From the NCBI GenBank assembly GCA_000697055.1, contig JNDT01002236.1, positions 248,001-312,000 on the forward strand: DNA of 64,000 bases, in the 5' to 3' direction. This document shows positions 57,800 through 64,000 of the stretch, in pieces (the stretch's first letter is position 1; every line of letters starts with the position of its first letter). Source of the stretch: Saksenaea vasiformis B4078. Lineage: Eukaryota > Mucoromycota > Mucoromycetes > Mucorales > Saksenaeaceae. The notes beneath the pieces are model-generated. The model was not told where the DNA came from, searched no databases, and saw only the letters and a list, made by a program, of their open reading frames with translations. The position numbers and the translations under genes are program-made.

Positions 57800-60242
57800 T
57801 TAAGACGTCTCTATGGATTGAATGATATATCCTCCATCTCCGTCTAGGGAGACGACTTGTGTATGGAAACGGGTGACATTTGGCCGGTGACTGACACTTA
57901 TCAGTGTGATACCTAACTGTTGTGCGTTCTGATACAAAAGAGCCTCAGCTTCGGCATCCATGGCGCTGGTTGCTTCATCCAGCGCTAAAGGAAAAGAAAA
58001 CGTCAAACCTTTTCTCTTCGAGGCGTTGGTTCCTTTTACCTGCAAAACATGGTTTAACGTGAAACAATCGTGCGAAAATCAGCTTCTGACGTTCTCCAGG
58101 GGATAGGATTTTATCCCATTCCTGACCGTACGGCGTATCAAAAGAATCAATCATATGTTCTAGATGACTGAGCTGGACCTGAGCCAGTAGTTGTCGAACC
58201 TCTTGATCTGAGACTAGGGCAACGGTTCAAAATCATCAATAGCGCTCGTTTAAGGACTTACTACATGTTGTTGATGTGATGTTTGGGTATCCGATTTGAT
58301 CTCTTAGAGAGCCCTGAATAAGATACGGTGCCTGAGGCATAAAGACGATGCCCTGGTCCTTGGGAACGTGAACACATCCTTCACTCTATGGTGAACAAAG
58401 CGTCCATCTTTTTCTTTTCTTTTACCTTTTGAACACGGCCATAGACCTGCCAAGGCTCGTAAAATGGATGTCTTCCCACTTGCTACATGGGCATGTCAGT
58501 TCATCGGCCGTACTTTTCCTTCTTCCTCCTACCATTAGGTCCAGTGATCAACAGGTGATCTCCTCGGTTGATCTTGAGATCAAAGTTAGAGACGATAGGT
58601 TTCCCGCCGGGGGATACAAGGCTGACTTGTTCGAATACAATCGTTTGGCTAAAGGTGCCAATGTTAATAACCAACAAAAAAAGAAAAGGCCAAAGGTTCT
58701 TCAATGTACCTTTGGTCATCTTCGCGTTGGCAAGGATAATCAATCTCAATGTTTTCAATTTCATTGTCCACTTCATCCATTGCCTCGAGTAGTTCTGCCA
58801 CACGTGCAGTGTAGCCAGCCAGGTCTGAGAACTTTGTTGACTGTTCGATAATCGTCGTGAATTGATAGATGAGATACATGGATACAAAGGCATTCTGAAA
58901 AGCGGAACCGGTCATTATTCAGCTTCAGCCATGAGCGATCTTTAGGTTTTACCTTGCTGATGAGTTCACTCAATTGACTTGCGTCCTTTTCATCATGTAC
59001 GCCTGTTAAAATAGGGATGGCCACAATCAGATAACTCAAGATCGATCCGAGATACTGAAAACTTTCGTTTGCCACTATGTCACGTTATCAGAGTTAGTTC
59101 CTTGAAGCAATTTGTTGTTCCTGCGTACATCGCAAAGGTAATTCTTTGTTGATAATCGACCGCTGGTATGTCAACAGCGTATTTAACGAGCTTCTTACTC
59201 TCACATTCTCTTCTTTTTCACCATCACTAAATGCAATTGATTCCACGAATTGTCGCAAACGCACATGAAGAAATCTTTACATGGAAAAGAAAAAAAAGAC
59301 AAACAACCCCCAAAAAAAGAGGATACAGTTTATACACTTTTCACTACTAGAGGATCACTTGGATTCACTTACCGAAAATTGCCTTCTTGTAGTTCTTTGT
59401 AGAAGACGGCGTTGACAATGGGTTGGATTAGTCGTCGACTGATCCAGGAACCCAGGAAAAAGTACGTATAAATCATCAACGGTCCAGCAAATCCACCCAC
59501 TGCCCAGCATTGCCACGTATAATAGCCGATTAAAATAGGTGCAATAATCAACTTTTCCATGATAATACGTAGCGTCTCTGCAAATTTGTCAATATCTTGG
59601 GTAATCCGTTGATCACTGGAAACCACCGAAATTAGGAAACTTTCTCCTTTCTTTTAGCTGGATATACGTACGGATTGTCCACAGTTTCATGATTTAGAAT
59701 CAGAGTGTACATTGTTTTTGGTCTCACGTAGCGATCTTGCACATGTTCTGTCAGTAAGCGTCGCGTCTTCAGTGCAAATAGACCACCCATGAAAGCCAAT
59801 AGACTGTTTCCCTTCACAAGTCATGAGTCAGCCGACGCTTTATGTGTAACCTTACTGCTGCCGTTCCAAAAACCAAGAGGAGACAAGGAAATAGGAAACG
59901 GAAAAAGCCTGCCGAATCTTTGGAAGTCAGTATAACGAAGAACCTGCTAGGTATAAGGCCAACAAAGTACACCAGGATTTCCGTTAGACAGCTCAGACCA
60001 ACAAAGGTCATGTACAGCCAAAAGAGACTTTCCTGGCGAACAGCTTTTGAAGGCAGCCAGTATCTGCGAGTTCTTGGTCGAAACAAGAGCCGAAGAAGAC
60101 GATAAGCTCGTTTTAGGAAAACACGATCAAAGCGATAGGTCCCAGAGGCAGTGGTAGTATAGAATGGCGAGGTTTCTGGTCTTTGTGAAGAAAGTTCAAG
60201 TACTTGATCCAACGAAGATGCTGATTCTCGCCGTTGTCTCAT
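57800..60242 (-). CDS. ABCD4: ABC half-transporter of subfamily D, ABCD4-like
   Basis: ABCD proteins are half-transporters of peroxisomes or, for ABCD4, of lysosomes with a role in cobalamin handling in animals; the substrate here is unknown. About ten exons are visible. The first four edges are 60242-59856, 59811-59672, 59615-59373 and about 59265-59130. The membrane domain contains ILVYFVGLIPSRFF, the EAA-type block VDNPDQRITQDIDKF and ANESFQYLGSILSYLIVAIPI. The ATPase has Walker A GPNASGKTS (split by an intron in which the G codon is completed), a signature written LSPGERQKL, and Walker B ALDEATSAMD, ending ISVSHRPN. An upstream ATG at 60341 is possible, but its extension is hydrophobic and has a poorer start context, so I used 60242. 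The C-terminal order and spacing match ABCD4 better than ABCD1-3. Confidence 0.88.
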
Positions 60243-60624
60243 GACCAAAAGAAAGATAAAAGAGGTAAAGGAAAAGGCACAAGGAAAAAGACGGTGGGAC
60301 TTGCATTTCAGTGAAAAATAATTCTGCCGTTGCAGAAGCATGTGTAGCTCTATGATCGTTTTAGTCCCTTTCCATTTACTTTACGCTTGCTAGTCTTTGT
60401 TTACTAGGCGGGGCACACAAAAGTAAACAAACTAAATTAATTGCTCTCTATGGCCTTGTTACATGTTAATCCATTCGTGCCTTTTCTGCTGAATCATGTG
60501 AAAACCAGCAAAACGGATATTACATATCTGCAAACGTAGCGGGCTCACGAGGACGGAACTTGTAAAATAAAACGCGCCTTATTGTTTTATTTCTTTTTTT
60601 TTTTTTTTTGCGTTTGAAAGCATC
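60243..60624. promoter_or_regulatory. Bidirectional promoter region
   Basis: The ABCD4-like gene (minus) and the oxygenase gene (plus) are transcribed outward from this 380-bp spacer. A T-rich run (60592-60609) lies just before the oxygenase ATG. No named element is evident. Confidence 0.5.
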
Positions 60625-61383
60625 ATGGCGGGGGAGGACGATGTGTTTGATCTGTTTGGTGACATGTCAGCAGCAGAAGAACTGGAGTTAGCCAAACGTA
60701 AACAGCAATGGCAAGAGAATCAATCGAAGCAAGTAGCGCAATGGCCACTTGATCCTCGTGACCGATCGACAGCACAGAATCGGCAAGTATTTCGTCAACG
60801 TTGCAGTCAAGGACACTATGACACACCACAGGTCATTCCTCAGCTGTTTTCAACCTCGGAATGTAAGGCTGTCCTTGCCATTGTTCATGGACTCACCGGA
60901 GCACATGGCTGGACAACAGAACGACATGCGGCATTTCCTACCACTGACATTCCTGTACTCAATGATGGACCATTGCAGTACATTGTTCAAGACGTCAAGA
61001 CACGGTTGTTTGAATCACTTGCGGATCATTTTGGGTTTCAACCATCGGATCTCGCGTTCCGGGACTTGTTCCTGGTAAAATATGCAGCTGATGCTCAAGC
61101 GGGTCTGGCATTACATACAGACGGCTGTCTCATGTCCTTCAATATCTTGATCAATTCGCACAATGAGTTTGAAGGAGGAGGCACCTATTTTGACACCACA
61201 GACAAGGTGGTTCATATTGAACAAGGTGATTGTGTATTCCACAATGCCAAGATCATGCATCAAGGTATGCCTATTTCGCAAGGCCAGCGCTTCATCTTAG
61301 TCGGCTTTGTCGACACAGTAGACACCATAGAGAAAGACAAACTAAGCCCATTACAAAATGCATCCCGTCTTCGTTCATCATAA
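60625..61383 (+). CDS. 2-oxoglutarate/Fe(II)-dependent dioxygenase
   Basis: This intronless ORF of 252 residues has a prolyl-4-hydroxylase-type 2OG-Fe(II) fold. The double-stranded beta-helix contains the iron-binding H-x-D (LALHTDGCLMSFNIL), the distal His in HNAKIMHQG, and a 2-oxoglutarate-contacting Arg in QGQRFILVGF. EGGGTYFD and GDCVFHNA are typical of the P4Hc-like group. The N-terminal 75 residues are charged and helical (AEELELAKRKQQWQ), without a signal peptide, suggesting a cytosolic or nuclear enzyme. The substrate, protein or small molecule, cannot be inferred. The start ATCATGGCG follows a poly-T tract. Its lack of introns stands out among intron-rich neighbours. Confidence 0.85.
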   Translation: MAGEDDVFDLFGDMSAAEELELAKRKQQWQENQSKQVAQWPLDPRDRSTAQNRQVFRQRCSQGHYDTPQVIPQLFSTSECKAVLAIVHGLTGAHGWTTERHAAFPTTDIPVLNDGPLQYIVQDVKTRLFESLADHFGFQPSDLAFRDLFLVKYAADAQAGLALHTDGCLMSFNILINSHNEFEGGGTYFDTTDKVVHIEQGDCVFHNAKIMHQGMPISQGQRFILVGFVDTVDTIEKDKLSPLQNASRLRSS

Positions 61384-61525
61384 AACAAAAGCAAAAAATA
61401 GATCTCCTATATATATATACACATATATCTCTTTCCTCTGACTCAGTTCACGGCACCTTCCATAACGTTGACAACATCTCGTCTAGTAGAAAACAAATTA
61501 ATTCAAGTGAAAAAAAAAAACACTA

Positions 61526-63402
61526 TCAGCCCATGTACCTTTTTGCTGCAACAACAGCGAACTCAACATCACTATCCCGTTTCATCCTCTTGGCATTCAG
61601 CTCTGATAAGAAAGCACGGATAGCATAGCTTACATCAATGACACGGTCCGTTTCTACCAACATTTTAATTTTCTCCGTTTCGCCTTTTGCCTTTCTTACC
61701 ATTAGACGATGCAACATCTAAAGCCAGGATATAACGTGTGATATAGATGATACCTGAATCAAGAGCGGTCGCATAATGACACCCACTCGGATCGATCCCA
61801 TGCTTAATGGCATCTCTTTCTTGTCTCGTCCGGTATTCTCGTGCCGTATTGAAAGGCGTTGTCAATGGGTGGACGCGTTCGATATCCGGTAAGGATTCTA
61901 ACAGAGGTATAAATTTTGATATATTTGTAGCCATTTTTCTAATCCTATGAAAGAATTGAGTCGTCGGCTTCCCAAATAGACAACGCTGTACCAAGTTTCA
62001 TGACTCTTCTGTGTATCGCAGGTGATATGAATGATCAGGAAAGACTTGTAAGGTTTTATAAAGTCCAGTGGCTTGAACAATCTTGTCAGCATCTCGTCTA
62101 GTGTCTCGTAGGGAGTATTCAACACCACCAATGCTTTTTTTAACCACAGATACATGTGAGTCCCACTCCCTTCAGATCAATCTAGGGCGTACCTCGGTAT
62201 AATTCTTTGGTTATCACGCGTAGCGTCGATTTGGTCACGTAAGGTGCCCCACTACTGGAAGGGTAACAGGGCGATACAATTGGCATGACAGCGTCGGTAA
62301 ATTCCTTCTAGTAGTAGTAGATTTCCTTGGTTAAGTCCTTGTTTCCTTTTTTTTTTCTTTTCTCCCTTGATCTTACGAGCGTGCTATATTCTAGGCTTCC
62401 TTGGCCTAGATCGGGTATCGTACTGGTCAAAATGACCGGGGCTGGCCAAGGCCATGTAGCCCATTGATGCATAAATTCTCTTAAGAGATCATAAACAGTC
62501 AGTGGCCTTTTCCGTATATCCATGTATGTCTTGGTCAACAAGGTAGTCCACGTGCTACCATTGAGATAGCCCATTGGTTTACCGTAGATATAGCGTCGTG
62601 TGGCCCAATGCTTGATGCATTGCAACGTGCAACGAAAGATCTGCATGTCATCTGGGCGAATATGACTACAAATGTAGCGATGAACACGGGGCCCTAATGT
62701 AACATGTGTGAAAGAATGCATAAAAAAGCATCATCTTTTTTTTTACCATCCATGCTGGCAGTACAGGTTGCATCGAGTCCATAGAGCAATTTATCAGAAA
62801 GGAGATTAATATCTGAAGGGATTGTTTCCAGTTTTAAGCGAACAAACGATATATCGATCTAATGTCATTGGATCAGCCTCGAAAATCAATGGGTTCTCGC
62901 GTTTACCGGAATGGAATCGACGGTGCATTTGATGATAGGTACGTTGGCGTTCCGGATAACCTTCTCTTAGCTTTAGCATTGTTTTGAAGAAAATCATGGC
63001 TTACTTCAACATTGGATATTGTGGATTGTTTCTCTAACAAGGTCGGGAAGACCTTGAAAAAGTCATTGCGACGAATGGGGTGTGGACCGAGAAAAACAAG
63101 ATCAATATCTGCGCCGGCGAGGTATGCACCCAAGCCATAGGAACCAAATGGTGTCAGAATACATTGAAAATCGTCGCGTCGAAGGTCGTTTTCTCGGGCA
63201 ATACGGCGACAGAAGGCAGGAATTAGACTCCGTAGCAATTCTAACACTCCCTCCCTGGAAATGGCGTGAGTAGCGGAAGTAAGCATAACCACGAGGACCT
63301 TTTCTGTGATTCCATAGGGTTTTCGATAATGCCATGTCGAACAAGATACTTTTTCCAGGCATTATCATCTGTCATGGTCACCATTGGCAGAGCTGTCAAC
63401 AT
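61526..63402 (-). CDS. Poly(A) polymerase
   Basis: This is a nucleotidyltransferase that extends RNA 3' ends with adenosine, probably in the cleavage-and-polyadenylation complex. At least seven minus-strand exons were recognised. The catalytic domain reads REGVLELLRSLIPAF, then FGSYGLGAYLAGADIDLVFLG (G-S and D-x-D nucleotidyltransferase motif) and RRNDFFKVF. The central domain has CIKHWATRRYIYGKPMGYLNG, PWPAPVIL and DAVMPIVSPCYPSS. The RNA-binding part follows (KFIPLLESLPDIERVHPLT). The product ends KRYMG. The active-site helix differs from the usual R-L-G-V by G-L-G-A. Exon edges are not fully resolved, and the first intron has a weak GTCCTC donor. A divergent paralogue of canonical Pap1 is possible, so I give no symbol. 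It faces the oxygenase gene tail to tail (143 bp apart). Confidence 0.88.
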
Positions 63403-64000
63403 GGTTGAATGAAGAGAAGAGAAAGCACGTGATGGTCACGATCGTGTTAAGGATGAATATTTAACCGAGAGAAGAGCCATGGGCAACCACAGAGTGATTG
63501 AGAGCTTTCGGTTGCTTTTTGCTAACCTGCCCACTCAAACAAGGTTTAGCTATGATTTTGAGAGGCGAATGAAAGAGCTTCTTTGTTTCGCGTAACCCAC
63601 CAAAACTTAAGTCATGCCGCAGACTTCTCCGAGCAACGAACTTTGTTCTGCATAAATCGAGGTACTTTGCAGGATCTAGGTTGGACATCCGTACATCGTT
63701 GTCTATGCCTATGCCAGTACAACTTCTTTTCCACAGGTTTCCACTATCAGCACTAGAAGTACATAGTATCCAAAAAAAAAAGGAAGAAGAACGTGGAAAT
63801 ACGTAGATTCAATGATCTGGACGTACGCCATTTTTCGCTTTTTTTGCGGGAGGAAGATGCAGCACTAATAACGATGTTTACGTACTTTTAAAATAAAATT
63901 TATTACGATTTAAATGGCCTTCTGTTTAAAGATGACTCGATTTGGTCATTCAGATTATATAAGTATGAACTGCCTAAAACATTATTATTTTCTTTTTACT
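63403..64000. other. Right-edge spacer, no gene seen
   Basis: The first part is presumably the promoter of the minus-strand poly(A) polymerase gene. A 75-codon minus-strand frame at 63461-63688 has no recognisable content. AAAATAAAATTTATTACGATTT at 63890-63911 is AT-rich with no clear feature. Confidence 0.5.

Overview
This window is nuclear DNA of an early-diverging filamentous fungus, most likely Mucoromycota (Mucorales or a close relative). The evidence is fungus-specific genes such as elongation factor 3, many short GT-AG introns of about 41 to 93 nt, compact intergenic spacers with poly-A/T tracts, and broken repeat-associated genes that resemble multicopy Mucorales families as I remember them. 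I see no rRNA gene, convincing tRNA gene, CRISPR array or prokaryotic feature. The species assignment is inference.

Layout. 1-5.2 kb is an accessory pocket: the end of a repeat-type gene, a 137-bp foldback hairpin, a broken LINE-type reverse transcriptase and a small TIR element. 5.3-8.9 kb holds ALG1 and a SAM-methyltransferase with an N-myristoylation signal. After a 3.4-kb empty stretch come an unknown low-complexity protein (12.4-13.1), a transposase fragment (14.1-14.8) and a second repeat copy (14.9-15.3). SEC8 spans 15.9-20.6 kb with 28 deduced exons. A CreA/Mig1-type zinc-finger gene (22.9-23.5, minus) diverges from exosome RRP43 (24.6-25.7). A coding-like tract of unknown nature (26.5-27.7) precedes CLASP (28.2-31.7, minus). 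A small mitochondrial-type protein (33.3-33.9), eEF3 (36.6-39.9), the phosphate permease PHO89 (41.3-43.0) and a Pab2-type RRM protein (45.2-46.2) follow. 46.2-49.4 kb is a second repeat pocket with a broken coiled-coil gene and the longest repeat copy. Then come an R3HCC1L-like gene (49.5-51.1), a decayed minus-strand gene (51.3-51.8), cytochrome c (52.3-52.8, minus), a hairpin-dense candidate RNA (53.0-53.3), the GID7/WDR26 gene (54.4-56.6), a fourth repeat copy, SmE (57.3-57.8), an ABCD4-type transporter (57.8-60.2, minus), a 2OG-Fe(II) oxygenase (60.6-61.4) and a poly(A) polymerase (61.5-63.4, minus).

Most intact genes are housekeeping genes: N-glycosylation, exocytosis, RNA decay, RNA processing and polyadenylation, microtubule dynamics, translation elongation, phosphate uptake, respiration and the GID ubiquitin ligase. 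They do not form a pathway cluster. For most of them I traced exons by hand and the summed coding length is divisible by three; exon edges remain predictions.

I found no obvious new multi-gene system. The most original signals are a dispersed family with 17-bp terminal inverted repeats (four copies, 131-133 bp core, a longer composite form at 47.86-48.72 kb), the 137-bp near-perfect hairpin at 1974-2110, the four-stem block upstream of cytochrome c, and the unexplained coding-like tract at 26.5-27.7 kb.
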